Of a stretch of 64,000 bases of DNA, positions 1 through 22,019 are shown piece by piece. The first letter of the stretch is position 1, and every line of letters starts with the position of its first letter. The translations under genes were made by a program, and so were the position numbers. Location of the stretch: assembly GCA_964035545.1 (NCBI GenBank), contig OZ037766.1, positions 23,112,267 to 23,176,266 of the forward strand, given 5' to 3'. The DNA comes from Bugula neritina (taxonomy: Eukaryota; Bryozoa; Gymnolaemata; Cheilostomatida; Bugulidae). The notes beneath the pieces are model-generated. The model was not told the origin of the DNA. It saw only the letters and a program-made list of their open reading frames with translations, and did not search any database.

Positions 1-83
1 AATTACTTCACTAGGTTAATAACTCACTTTCACAAACTTTCTGAACCACTTCGACTAACTGACTCAGTCAACAATAAACTTAC

Positions 84-2395
84 CATTGGAGTTGAAATCT
101 CTTTTATTATTTTTATTTCCTTATCACTGATGACATCATGATAGAGCACAATATAGGGGTCGAGGTAGTACTCCTCCACTTTAACAGGAGCAAGTATAAG
201 CAGTGGATTATCACCAGATGTGGTGTAGTAGCACGAGAGCTTGTGTACATGGGGGTTTGGCTGGAAGTACAGGACATACTTGTCACATTAATCATCATTA
301 CCCGAGTCAATGACTTTAGTTTGTAGCAAAACAGTGATACCTAGTTGAGAGAGTAATATTGGCAGATGGCTCTCAAAGGTAAAACTAGTAAAACGCCCAA
401 AAGCCCAACTAGCCAATTGAATTAGCAATAACATTTCAAATTATTATTGAAAATAAAATAGCAGAACAATTGAGAAAATTTCTCAACTAAATTAATGAAA
501 AAAAACTGTTGCAAACTTTTTTTAGCAAATTTAAGAAGTATTTCAAACTAAAATAAATTTTCACCTATTAGAAAGTATTATTAAAACAAGTTTTATACAA
601 AATTAAACCAGTTTATATAAAATGCAGAAAAAACATAGAAAGTTGAATTTCTTAGTAGGTAGTTGAGAAGCTGCTTTAGCTTTGATGACTCACCAAGACA
701 TCTTCACCGCGACACAGCGCTTCATATACTTTAAACTCCTTGCCACTTCTGTATTCATCAGTAACCCTCGGATTCTTGAGGGAAGGAAGCACATCCGGGT
801 GGGGTGCTGCCTGCCCCTCACTTTCCAGTTTAGCCGTTTCTTGCTCTATCTGTAGTTAAAAAAATTTAGAAATCATATCATTTGGATTCTTATATACTTG
901 ATTTTTAAAAGTATTAAAAGCTAAGTAATTCATATAAGAGAGTAGGTGGTAATAATTCTACAGATCACATGTGGGATGGTCTTCTAGAGCTTACCTTTGA
1001 AAATTTACAGATAATATAAAATAATTTAATCCTTGCAATTTTATGTAAAAGTATTTTGACAATAGGTGTAATGAAAAAGGCTTTTAGTATAATGATAGCC
1101 TCAATATTACAGATTGGTTTATAAAAAACACTGTTAAACAACTGAAATTAGTAAAACTTGTACTTGGTAGTTGTACGACAGATAAACACACCTCTTTATT
1201 AAAGTACAGCATATTACTTAATGCCCGGTCATGGTTAGGTTCTAACTTCAGCCATTCTAAAGTCCAATGCTTGGCATGGTGAACATTCCCTTGCTACAAA
1301 ACGAGATTCCTTCATTATTGGACAGAGTATGACAGTCTTGACTATCCATACTCAACACTTATGTGCCCAGCAAACATTTCATGATTCAATCATTTAATTC
1401 CTCAGAGCATCTTGCAATCTTTAATAACTGCTACATTTCATAAGTTGAATAAAAAATATAAAGTTCTAACATCAAAACATCACAATATATTGCCTAATGA
1501 TGACAATAAAAATACGAATGAAAGATAATATGTAGGCAGGTGTGGAGTTGAAGCGTGTGTCTGACAGAAGTTGGTGCTGAAGAGTGGGATTAGATGGTTA
1601 TTGAGAACAGAGGAAAAGTTGGATAACATGTGGAGAGAAGCTAGAAGCTTTAGACATCCAAAAAGAAATGAAAACAAGGAAACATCTCTTTGCATAGATA
1701 AAACATCAATACTCCAAACAACAAGCTATTCACATTCTCAAGACTGGTCACTGCAAATATCAACATACAATTAGTACCGGATTTAGTAAGCAAACGGCAC
1801 AGTTTCAGTTAGAGGAGAACGTGATGCACCTGCCCCAACTCACCATTGTAGCAGCATAAGATAGATAGTCTAGAGTCTGAGATCTACTGATTGTTACATT
1901 CTCTTCAGTATCCAATACATGTAGTGTTTGAATCATCCATGAGAACATATGATGCCAATCCTGTTTGCCGTACGCATAGTAAGCCAGTTGAAAGCAGTCA
2001 AGTGCTAAGGGTAAGAAAGAGCGGCCATGAAATTAAATGTGCTGTTGTTACATTATGTACATGCGGAGGTTAGATAGGAAGAGATTGGTTAGTCTAGCAC
2101 ACTACAAGTTAGAGTACAAGCATGCAGATAGGAAGGAAGGCAAGAGTCCCTCGCTAGCAGAAGACACCAGAAATAAGGCTACACTTTAATAACCCAATCT
2201 GAGCATCACAGTCCCGTGTGCAGCTGCAACAATGACCATAGCAGCATTTTTGAGTTGACCATTTAGTTGATATTAGTATCAGGTGCCTAATTGCTGTAAT
2301 CATGCCACAATAAAGAAGTTAAGATAGATTTTGAGGAAATTCAATGCAGAGAAAAGTAATGTAGTAGTAACGTAGTAGTAGTGGTAGTAGTAGTG

Positions 2396-2449
<54 letters not shown>

Positions 2450-4728
2450 ACGCAGTAGTAGTAGTAGTAGTAATGTAGTAGTAGTAACGTAGTAGTAACG
2501 AAGTAGTAGTAATGTAGTAGTAGTAGTAGTAGTAACGTAGTAGTAGTAGCAGTAGCAGTAGCAGTACTATTAGTAGAGTACTATTAATAATAACTGTAAT
2601 GGTGTGGTGGTAGAGCAGAGACTGTAGAGCACAAGAGAGATGTTTAGCAGAAGATAATTGCAAACTACTGATTTGCATAAATTGTGAAAACAACCAATCA
2701 GCTCACATTGTAGCAGGCGAAAGCCAGATAGTCAAGAACAGACGAAGGTGAAACAGTGTGGTTTGCCTCTTGCTGGAGACGTTGGTAAGCCTCATCCATC
2801 CAGATGAGAGCATGATAATTGTCTTGATAATTGTGGGCGAACGCACCGAAGTTGAAACAGTCCAACGCTACAATACATTTTATTAGTAATTCGGAATAAG
2901 CATGCGGAAAGTGCCAACTTCGTATACTGTAATAGTAAGAAAGGCTCAAGCAATAAACAACAGGTTGACAAGACAAATCTATCAATTTAACCTGAAAAAT
3001 AGGATAGGTATATTAGTTCATGCTATACACATGCAATACTAAACATTTCACATGCTGATTGCAAACTCTTAACTGTTGCACAGTTAACAGGAAACATTAA
3101 AAATAGAATAGAATAGAATAGAATACTTTGGCTACAGATCAACACTTAAAATCTGATTACTTCCATTTAACATAACCAGCAAGTAGGAATATGTCCATTG
3201 CACTTTACAAAACGTATGCAACTCTATAGCCCAGTGTTCCTCTGCTGGTTTTACTGACTTATAATGTGGCACTCTGACAGTTATTTGCAAATATTCATCA
3301 ATTTAGCACAAATTTCAAACAATATAATCAATAAACTAAGCAGTGGTTTGGGGTCATGATACCCACCCGACATTGGTGGAGATCTGTTGGTAGGGGTGAA
3401 GGTTCCATCAGCTATTTGCTGAGAGGTGAGTTGATACGTATCTTGTAGTCTCAAGATGGCCGCTACTACTCCTTCAAAGTCTTCTTCATCTGGCAGGTAA
3501 GGCTGATATTCTTCTAGCAGCTGCAGAAACTCTGCAATAGATAATCTCAGTGTACTCATATTTCCATATATTATAACTAATGAATAGGAATCTTGCCACA
3601 ACCAACAATGTAGAGAACTGCGTTTGATGTTTCTAAAATCAAAGTAATTATTTTATTATGTGGCTCATCCCTTTGAAAAAAATATCAACTACACCCAAAG
3701 TTTCCCTTGAAACTATTTAATATTAGTCCTGAGTTACCTTCAGAGTTTTGTTTACCAGACACCAGTTCTTTGGTTTTTGGTAAATCAGTGGTAAACGTCT
3801 TGACAAACAGGTAGGCATTAACAGGATTGGCGACGTAGCTTTCTGCGTCCACTAAAGCTGTCTCTGCATGTCTCTCATAACTGTCAGCCAATCTGAAGAT
3901 TTAAAGGTATTTGATTAAAATTCATAAGTTATCTCATAAACTAATAACTTACCTCACAGAAAATTGAAACTTGTTCCCCCTAGACCCACACTTTACCTTT
4001 TGTGAACTCATAATTTGTAAATCATAAATAAAACCCAAAAGCAGCAGTTTTAGGATTTATTCAAACTCATAAAAGTTTATAACCTCAGTGTTGGATGGTT
4101 AAATATTGCTGCTAAATGCTTGGAAATTTGTACATCAATAATGTTTGATATTTTATTGAATGCAATTGTCAATAACTGGCTAATATAGCAACCGATACTA
4201 GCATACCATCAACTAGTCCAGTAGTTTTAAAAATAACTGAATGCTTTTTTGACTGATTGAAAAATAATTTAAAAATCACATAGCTTACAATATAAACTAA
4301 TAACATCAATTTTCTGTACTAATACTTACAAATAGGTATTAGCATAAAATTGAAACTGTGAAAGTTTCAACAATAAAAATAAATTTGAAATGCATGCAGA
4401 ATAATTAATTCAGGCCAACTACAGCTGAAAATATTCTTTAGAAAACACAACCTTACACAACTATAACACTTTCCTTAACATTTGCTGCAGATATTCCACA
4501 TAGTTTTGGCTACTAAAACCAACTGAGCTAGCGTTAACCGCATACTTACTCTAACACCTTTTGCAGGCGTTCTCTTTCCAACTTCACGTACTCTCGAAGA
4601 TTTCCAGCTAAAGCTTTTTCATACTGTAAAGCTTTGGTAAGAGTGGTTAGTGCTGTAAATATTTCTGCATTCACTAAAGCAATTGCATGAGTTATTACCA
4701 ATAAGAGAATAGGACTAGGCTTGGCCAT
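84..4728 (-). CDS. P4HA: Prolyl 4-hydroxylase subunit alpha, N-terminal part (gene runs off the left edge)
   Basis: Seven coding exons join in phase on the minus strand: 4550-4728, 3738-3892, 3367-3531, 2707-2867, 1192-1293, 694-849, 84-278 (371 codons). The ATG at 4728 lies 3 nt inside an exon whose acceptor is TTATTACAG, so an upstream non-coding exon is expected. Residues 1-21 form a signal peptide ending LVNA. The P4Ha N-terminal dimerisation region follows, including YVANPVNAY and LRLQDTYQLTSQQIADG. Next comes the TPR peptide-binding domain (DCFNFGAFAHNYQDNYHA, WMDEAYQRLQQE, SVLDYLAFACYN), then YEALCRGED and the start of the oxygenase domain (ILAPVKVEEYYLDPYIVLYHDVISDKEI in part). In animals this subunit pairs with protein disulfide isomerase in the ER and hydroxylates X-Pro-Gly prolines of collagen. 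The HxD...H iron site and 2-oxoglutarate-binding Lys lie beyond base 1, so activity cannot be judged. The family assignment is very secure; the P4HA1/2/3 paralogue is not resolvable. Confidence 0.94.
2341..2580. repeat. (GTA)n-type trinucleotide array in a P4HA intron
   Basis: This is an almost pure run of GTA/GTAGTAAC units in the P4HA intron 1294-2706. It produces a spurious minus-strand open frame of Leu/Tyr runs. No splice junction of the gene falls inside it. Confidence 0.9.
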
Positions 4729-5782
4729 CACCTGTAATAAAGTAGGAAAATATAACATATAAGCTGCACATGTTTACCCAATAGAGAAAAATAAGTGGTG
4801 AATGCTCACTATTAGGTCTTTTTATCAGGGGTTCTCACTGGGATGGTAATTATAAACCCATACTATGAGCGTTATATTTGATCAACAAATATAAAACTTG
4901 GTTTAATTACTGTAAATATACATTGATAAACAAAATAGTTTAACTTTAACTCTGATTGAAAATTAAAAGTGCAAACTTTAAAAAGTGTAAACCTTTATTA
5001 TGAATGTTCTAAGCAAATTGCAATTTATTATTCTTCATTGTGTTTAATTTACTTATAAATTCATTGAGATACTGTGAAGAGCAACTCACCAACTGTAATG
5101 CAAGCAAGAATGCACATTCATACCGACATGAACAGTGACCGTGAGTACGACACTCACACAAAATATGAAAACCACTTATAGTAATACTAATAGTAATAGT
5201 ATATAAATAATAATAGGTATTATTTATTTCTTATTATAGTATTACTATTAGTTATTACTTATAGTTATACTTATAGACTATCACTATAGTAAATGTTATA
5301 CTTATAACTTAGTCTCATACTAATACTCAAACTCATTATGATTATCATCGTCCAAGTCATACTGAAACTGACACTCATACTAATAATCATGCTGTCAGTG
5401 TATCATACACTCAGTTTGAATCTCAAACTGAGTGTCACACTATGACCAAGAGTGTGCAACACTGACTGTATGACTGTATAACCAGTATAAGAGTTAATAA
5501 CTATAAGTATAAGTATAAGTGTTTAAGTATAACATTAACTGCAAGTGTATGAGTATGACTTAAGTGCAAGTGTAACTGTAAGTGTATAACTATTAGCAAT
5601 AACTCCACAAATTTAAAAGTAAAATCAGTGACTTGCTTAGTATTTACTTTTTATACGTGGCTTTTGCCTGTATTGTAAAAAATCTTATAGGTACATTCAC
5701 ATTGAGTTTGACACTGATTGTACCATCTACATAAATTTGCGAATCTTAAATGCATGTGCCTACGTGACAAATAAACAAGCTT

Positions 5783-5956
5783 ATTTCCGGATTATTGTGT
5801 AAAGCTCTTTGATTGGCTGGAATAATGTTTTGTAACGGGCTCGCTATGTTTTAAAGAAAAGTTCACTAAACGCTTCGCTAAATTTACCCCTTGAGGGTTT
5901 CTGAGAATTGATTTGTGGAGCAAACAACAAAATTTCCCGCTAAATTAACCCACGTG
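5783..5956. promoter_or_regulatory. Promoter-like cluster: ETS-like, CCAAT, E2F-like and E-box motifs
   Basis: In this AT-rich spacer a short richer patch carries TTCCGG (5785-5790, ETS-like), GATTGGCT (5811-5818, inverted CCAAT box), TTTCCCGC (5933-5940, E2F consensus) and CACGTG (5951-5956, palindromic E-box). It lies about 1.1 kb upstream of the P4HA ATG and 2.3 kb before the first HELLS exon identified. HELLS is an E2F-responsive gene in vertebrates, so a role here is plausible, but this rests on motif matches only. Confidence 0.35.
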
Positions 5957-5992
5957 GGCCCGTGCTCATCATTATGATAGATTATTATTGAA

Positions 5993-6073
5993 TCTGAAAT
6001 GGAATCTTTTGCTACATTTTTATTCTAAAACATATGCTTTTCTCAGTTTCTCCATTACTGCACATACCTCTAA
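5993..6073 (+). repeat. Partial copy of an inverted-repeat element (right half)
   Basis: The stretch from CTTTTGCTACATTT to TTTCTCCATTACTGCAC matches 24070-24134 with few changes. The second copy has a recognisable left inverted repeat; this one does not, so it is a truncated copy. Confidence 0.6.
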
Positions 6074-8291
6074 AACTTTTTTTGTTTTATAATGATTAAT
6101 ATGAATAATTTAAATTATCTGAATTATGTACTCAGCGTACTGGTTATCTGGTACATTATGATTATCATTATGATTATCATTATCAAAATTATTATCATTA
6201 TGATTATTGTGATTATGGTTTAAAATTAATAAATTAAAATCACTTTTTTAAAATGGTTGATTCAATGATTGTATTCCCATTACCCATCACTTATTAGTCA
6301 TTAGTCTAATCAGTGATTAGTCCTTACTCTTAGGCTTAGCCCATTAATATATTCTTTATCATTATGGTTATGATTTACTGATTTAGTTTTACTCAAAGTC
6401 CAAGTCTTGCTCTTAAGTCTCAACTCCCAAACTCATGCTCATAGTGATAGCCAGACGATACTCATGCTGATGCTGTTTTAGTGAGTTGTGTTTCAAATTG
6501 TTCAACTTCAAAATGAAATGAAAATCTAAATCAAATTGAATGTGTTATTGAATTTGATAGTAGTTAACTTTAATTGAGTTTGATTAAAACAAAATCTAAC
6601 AGTAACTAAAACTAATAGAGTAATAAATAATATTGAATATTAATCATTTAATGCTTGTTCAGTTGTTGCAGTTAATATAAAATTAAATATTATTGATACT
6701 AGTTTTAAATAGTAAACATACTTATAGTAACACTGTTACCATTAGTATTTGTATAAGTATTACTAATACTAATAGTGATACTAATATTGTATTGCTAAAT
6801 CTAGTAGTAATATTAATTGAAAGTAATTGCTAATTATTAATTTCAATATTTAATTGATATTCTAGTTACACTGATGAAAATATTGATAATATTATGATAA
6901 TGATCATTAATCACAATGATAAGCGCTATCAGTATCACCTTGCCTCATTACATTTCAATTTTTGGAATACACTAACACATTGACTTTAAGTTTGACAGCC
7001 ATTTTGAATCATAGGTTTGGTAAATTTTCTTTTGAACTAAAACCATGTTAGATATTGTTGTAGTTTTGTGCACTACGGGATTGGGGCATTATTGTATATA
7101 TGAATTACTGCTGCATGATTTACTACGAGGTTTATGAGAAAAACCAAAGTAGTTAGCGTTGATAAAAGATTTATAGTTCAAGTCTAATTAGATATAAGTA
7201 GAGTTATCAACAATGGCAAAAAAATACACATATAGAACAGCTACACAGTATTATCCTAGTCTACATGACAGTTATCCTCCGACTGAGACTGGGCGCTGGA
7301 AGGCGCTGTTTATATCTGAAGGGTTGGCCTTGATTGGCCGCTGTAGGTTCTGGCGGTGCCACAGTACAAAGTGACGTGGTGAGATTGCGGCATTGCTAAT
7401 GGAGTTATCGTCTCTTGGAACTTTTACATTATAATATAATATCATAATAATACATGGGAGGTTGGGGAGTATACTTCCCACAGCCACTGCAATATTTATC
7501 AGATTTCAAATATCTGACTTCAATATGATAATCATTATGATTAAATATGGTAATTTATGAATCTTTTTTTTCCTATAGCTTTACAGTCCTAGTTCTAAAA
7601 AGAAGATAACTGCTAATAACTGTTGCAAAAACTCATTTCATCAACATTGCCTGTTGGAATTTTGTGAAGTAATGCTTTTTTCATACTTTTAGTCTACTCC
7701 ATAAGAATAACTTTAATTTTTTTGTAGCGGCTGGTCAAGTATTTATAAATCTCTCAATTATAGCAGAGCACTACTCTGCTATTGGATATTTAATCTCTTT
7801 GGTGTCCTACAGATTTAAAGGAATAGCATGTGAGTCACTTTTGCTTCTAAATCAGTGTGTTTGTTTGCTGTAAAGCATCTTGGTATTTGTAACTATTATA
7901 ATATTGTTAATTATTCTTCTCTGATTAAACTGACATTTCTGTTTGGACAATTTCTGTTGAAAGTGCATTTTATATTAGCACTATTGCATGAATTGCAGTC
8001 TAATTTGAATTACTTGACCTGCATCAATCTATAAATTAAATGGCAAGACTTCATTTAACAGCGTTGACAATGGTACAGTCAATTACCACCTACAAGCGGC
8101 ATGAATGAACTGTATTGTGCCTTTTCAATAGCCAATATAATTAAATTTGTTTAAATTAAAACTGCACCTGTATCATTCAAGAGGTTGACTGTAATTATAT
8201 GGAATGCCAGCTCCAAGAGTAGAATTGTAAATTACACACTGCTCTATTAAATGTCAGTATAACAAGTTTCAAAATATAATTTTCTCCATAG

Positions 8292-17221
<8,930 letters not shown>

Positions 17222-17556
17222 AAATAGGAATATTGTTTTATCATTTTGACTTTTCCGACTATTGGGACAGTGCTATTACTTCTCCTTGCTCAATATCAAG
17301 TTTACTTGGTTCGTTACAGTTTATCATATATAGAATCTCATTAGTCAAATCTTATATTTACATGTAACAAGCACAGCCTCTATATATCATCTTGCCAAGT
17401 ATCTAAGGGCTCGTGTCTCTCAAACTCTTCTATATAATACCCAAGTTTGCTCTGTAATCAACACAAATTTTTTACTTAAATCATTATTTTGATAATCCTA
17501 ATTTTTTTTAGTTTTGTTAAATATCGCTCAATTCGTTAGTTTTATATTTTCATTCA

Positions 17557-17562
17557 AATAAA
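17557..17562 (+). terminator. Candidate polyadenylation signal for HELLS
   Basis: AATAAA lies 336 bp downstream of the HELLS stop codon in AT-rich sequence. It is the first canonical hexamer I noticed after the stop; no transcript evidence is available. Confidence 0.5.
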
Positions 17563-20500
17563 TATTTTAGGTGTCGGTAATGATTGTTCTCATAATTATA
17601 ATGTTTGATCCCAATTATATCCTGTGCTACTTTCTCAGCCCATTGACCATGGCCATTGTGGCTGCTGGTTGGTGCTATCAGGCATATCCAAGACTTGAAG
17701 TCAACGTAGGTTTGTATTTTAATCTGCTGCTTTAAAAACCGTGTTACCAAACTTTGTCGAAACATACTTGAGTGCCAAAGTAGAAAAGAAATAACTTAAA
17801 CAAAACTACCCATCATATTATTATTTTAACAAAACAAACCTATTAAATACATTTAGTTGGCAACTTAAAACATAAATATTATTATAAATTTGTAGCTAAT
17901 TTAGTTCATATGCCCAACTGTAAGCTAGTACAGTTGGCCACTAAAGTTTTTGACTTCATTTAAGTGTCAACATGGAGAAATACGGCCCCTGTTCAGTAAT
18001 CAGTACTTCTTGTGTTTTCTAGAATGGACATAATTTTCAACTAGATATATCCTATATTTGCTGTTGAGTTGTATGCGATATTCTTTGAGCATAGAATCTC
18101 AATTTTTACTAGAAGGCAATAATTATGGCTATTGGCAGAATTTGAGGAGAGGGGGATTCAAAGATCTATGATCTGTTAGAAACAGGGCGTAAGTTGCCGA
18201 GCATGATTCCCACACTGGATCTTCACTAGTCTCTGTTTATGAGCAGGGTGTGAAAAGTTATCTTGTTGAAGCTCTTCATCACAACATATTAACACTCATT
18301 TATATGAAAATTCCATTTTTAGTTTTGTGAAAAACTGAGATGCTGTAATTTTAAGTAGTGGTAGTTGTTAGTTTGGTGAATTGTTTACATATTTACTTGC
18401 TATTATGCATTATATCTGGCATTATATATTTCTCACAGTCAACTTCCATAGTTTCTAAGTGTTTAGTAGCAGTCATTAATTTCAGCAGGTATTCTGTGAT
18501 CTAAAATTCAAAGGTTCTTTGATAACATGTTCAGCTAATTCCTAATCTGAGTTTGATATTTCAGTTTGATCATGCTGATTGTCAAATGATGCTAATGTTG
18601 GAACATTGTTGTTTTGAAAGGAAAGGATAATTGTGGAATGTTTATGATTGATAGTGTTTTAATGGAGGTACAGGTTTTGCAATAGTTGAGTTTTCAGTAA
18701 ATAATTTCACGTTGGTGATGCAATTAAAATGGTTACAAACACCAGCACTGGGTTTACCCATTGACTCAAGTCGAGTGTCAAACTTCTAGTGCTTGGGGTT
18801 ATTAAAAAGCTGTTTATATTTGTTTCACAATTACTGAAATATCATCTCAGTATACACTAGGTATCTAGATAGATTTTAATGTTGGAAAATTATCATCTTG
18901 AATTTTGGAGCACATTTCAATTCTGTTGAGCTGTGAACAGCCAACATGAATTAGTGCAGAGGTGGGCGGTGGATTTCAAGTCAAATAATGCAGTCGTACG
19001 TTAAACCCAGTGACTTGTGCACTTATATGTCGTATGCTGTTATACCCATTCAGTCTCCATCAACTCTCATTGCTGTATAAAGATTATTCTAATGACATTG
19101 ATTGTAGCTTTCAAAAGTTCACTCATCATTGCTGGCTAATGATTGATTTTATGAGTGTGTTTCATGCTGTGTATTGCATTTAGTATATAATCAATAGTCA
19201 TAAGTCATAAACTACTCTGCTATAACATAATCTCATATACCCTTTCATTATTATATATTATAGTATAGCTGGCACATGTTACTAGCAGCAATATATTCAA
19301 CTCACTGTTTTGATCACCTGACCATGTATATATGAAAACACTCTCTGGTAAGTCTTTATATGCCATCAGCCATATTATTGTATTATATGTGAATCTTCCA
19401 AATAGTATTTCTTGGATTATGTCACCCTACTTGAATATTGTTGGCAAGCTTTCTGTACTTGAGAAATGTTGCATAGTTTGCTTTAAAGTCCATTTTCTTC
19501 TAATTTTAGTAAATACTTGTCATACTAGTATATAGTTTGAATGGTTAAAGCCTTTTGCTGTTTATTCTGTGCCTCATTCAAGTTTATTCTCAGAAAATGG
19601 TGATTTTGTTGATTGTACTTTACAAATAGATTTGTTATATCAGACCATTCAGTATGTATAAACATCAATATTGGACTCTCACTAGATTTATGTGTCTTCA
19701 GTTTTTATTTTAAAATTCCCATTTAGAAAGAATTTAAGTTATTTGCATAAATGTCAACTTGAAAATTAACTTTTACCCAAAACCTTTTATATATCAAATT
19801 AAAGTCTTTCTAAGAATATCAGGTGTACCAATGAAAAGTATGTAGCTCATTAATACATGTATATTAAATTTTCAATAAGCAAATAGCAAGCTGTATATTG
19901 TATAATCTTTCTACTATGAATACTTGTTGTGTATAAAAAGCATGGTGCTAGACGTTTAGTAAGTGACTGTTGTAGTATTACTATAATACTGGTTCAGTAA
20001 GTGACTGTTGTAGTATTACAATAATACTTGTAGGACAGCCTACAAAAATAGCATCTACAGACTGTAAAGGGAGTGACAATTATCTTAGTATATGCATGTA
20101 TAATGAACTTTCCAATTATCATCAACTGTTAATATTGATTGTATAATTATATAGCCCGTAGATGTGTGAATAGAGTGTTCATATTACAATTCAGGTATAA
20201 TCAACTCAGCTATACACTGCATCTCTGCAGGCTATACCCTATCTAATATACATTATATAGCGATTAAGTTCAACCTAAAGTGCATGTATCCTAGTTGCTT
20301 CTCTACTAATTCTGAGTTGGCTTTTAAAACACAATTCTTAGCACAGCTAGCGTTAAAACCAACTTGTTGGCATTTGAAAAATTAGATGCATTCTTGAACC
20401 AAAATATAAAGGGTGTAAGCTAAGCTCATGAGTTTTCTCCCCGATGTGACCTCTCAATACAGCATATTACTTGCATATAATTTGACATGTGCCAACACAT

Positions 20501-21311
20501 GACTACAACATGTATACACAAATAATTAAAGTTCTTATTTCATTAATTTGGATAAAATTTTATAAAGGAGTGCTACTTTGTGTGTCCCAAGTTCAACCCT
20601 TTAGTCTATATCTTTGTTCAAGGTGTATATATACATACATAAATATGTCTACATATGCTTGCATATAAGTACATATGTAGATACATATGCATGTATAATA
20701 TACATATATACATGCATGCATATATACATATTTATGTGTGTGTATATGTATACACTGTCTTCAATACAGCAATTAAGTGATATGTCAACGCAGTGACACT
20801 ATTTACACTGATACCAAATCTCCTTTTAATCTGCCCTTTTTCAACTTAGCACATCTTCTACACGCTACACACTGCTAGCCAGGCCTATATCCTAATACTC
20901 AATGCATACTCTATTACAGCTACTGTAGATATAATTTTGCAGGGGTGTATATAGAACATTGAGTAGTCAAGAAAGAAATTTTCTGTTCCAGATGTAGGAG
21001 ATGAGACTGTGTGGATTAATAGAAAAACTAACAGCTATATGAGCCAGAACACACATAGAAAATGAAGATTTATACTGTTTTGGGTTCAGTGTTACTGAAT
21101 ATATGGATGTGTGGTTTTGTATCTGCACAGTACAAGTATGGAGGTGAGAGGACTTCTGTTTTATTACAATTTTATGTGTCAAGAATTTTGTATGTCTTGT
21201 GATAATGCAAGATGTGGTGATAATTGCTAATTATTGTTTTATATTTATTAATGGTGTTTTATTATAGTTCATAGCATTAATAACAATAGATAGTTGATAA
21301 TGAAAATGGAA
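17563..21311. other. AT-rich intergenic stretch between HELLS and the adhesion GPCR
   Basis: No supported gene. 19957-20029 holds a two-copy direct repeat of about 37 bp (GTAAGTGACTGTTGTAGTAT...). 20610-20750 is ACATATATAC-type low-complexity sequence. An exon-like open stretch at 17571-17704 is treated under rejected items. Confidence 0.6.
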
Positions 21312-21520
21312 GCAGGGGTGGTATAGGGGTTAGAGCGTTTGACTTAGTAAACACCAAGTCATGGGTTCGAACCCCAGCAAAGGCCATTGGTCAAGTTAGG
21401 AAGAGCATCCAGTCATAATTGCTCCTGTTCTACATCTGAAAAAGTCCTTAGCCCGATTTAAAAAACCCTTTCCATCAGGAGTTTTCTCACAGAGATAGTG
21501 ACTATAAACTCCCGTGAATG
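21312..21520 (+). mobile_element. tRNA-derived SINE, copy 1
   Basis: The head has a Pol III A box (GTGGTATAGGGGTTAGAGC) and B box (GGTTCGAACCC at 21363-21373) spaced as in a tRNA. The body contains GAAGAGCATCCAGTCATAATT, CCTTAGCCC and CCCTTTCCATCAGG, and the tail is GACTATAAACTCCCGTGA. The body matches the copies near 28.2, 42.4, 43.0 and 46.3 kb. Confidence 0.88.
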
Positions 21521-22019
21521 TTAATAATGAAAATAGATTTACATAATTATATCGGAGTTATCTTTTCTTTGCTTCTACAAATTGTATTCCCACTACATCA
21601 CAAGCCACAGTGCTGTACTTGGTGTAATGATAACTCATTATAATACATATACATTGACTAATGGCCACCCGTATACATTGCTAACCCCCAACTGCAGATG
21701 CTATACATACTAACCAAAGGTTAGTATATATAGCATTTGCAGTTGGCAGCTCATTGAACAGATCAGCTGCAAATCTCTGCAGTTATCAATAATTCATAAT
21801 CCAGCCATACTTAGCTGTAATTCAAGACTTGACTTTGCATCAATTACTATACACATTCTATACTTGATGCATTGTCTTTCTGACTATACATACCTATACA
21901 GGTGACTTCAACATCAAACAACATTATTTACTTTACACTTTAATTACTTCAAATTCAATCTTCACGCATGCCTTAAATCACTTTTGCTGCCGGGCATAGC
22001 TACGTCTGCTGTCGCTGCC

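Larger units (their letters stand above)
4732..8291. other. Spacer between divergent P4HA and HELLS starts
   Basis: No supported coding exon was found. 5140-5620 is an imperfect array of CTCATACTAATA-like and TAAGTATAAC-like words. 6130-6240 and 6600-6900 are low-complexity TTATGATTATCA-type and TAATACTA-type sequence. 5993-6073 matches the right half of an inverted-repeat element seen at 23974-24134. The 5' exon or exons of HELLS and the non-coding first exon of P4HA must lie in or near this stretch but could not be placed. Confidence 0.6.

Noticed and set aside
7213-7380. 55-codon plus-strand ORF (MAKKYTYRTATQYYPSL...) as HELLS exon 1
   Set aside because: A donor after TGTAG would give a compatible phase, but GTTCTG is a poor donor and the residues do not resemble LSH N-termini. 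The true first exon remains unplaced.
17571-17704. Exon-like hydrophobic open stretch (MIVLIIIMFDPNYILCYF...) just after HELLS
   Set aside because: It is framed by TAG and GTAGGT and open in phase, but it is isolated, with no neighbouring exons or recognisable family. It also overlaps the probable HELLS 3' end.
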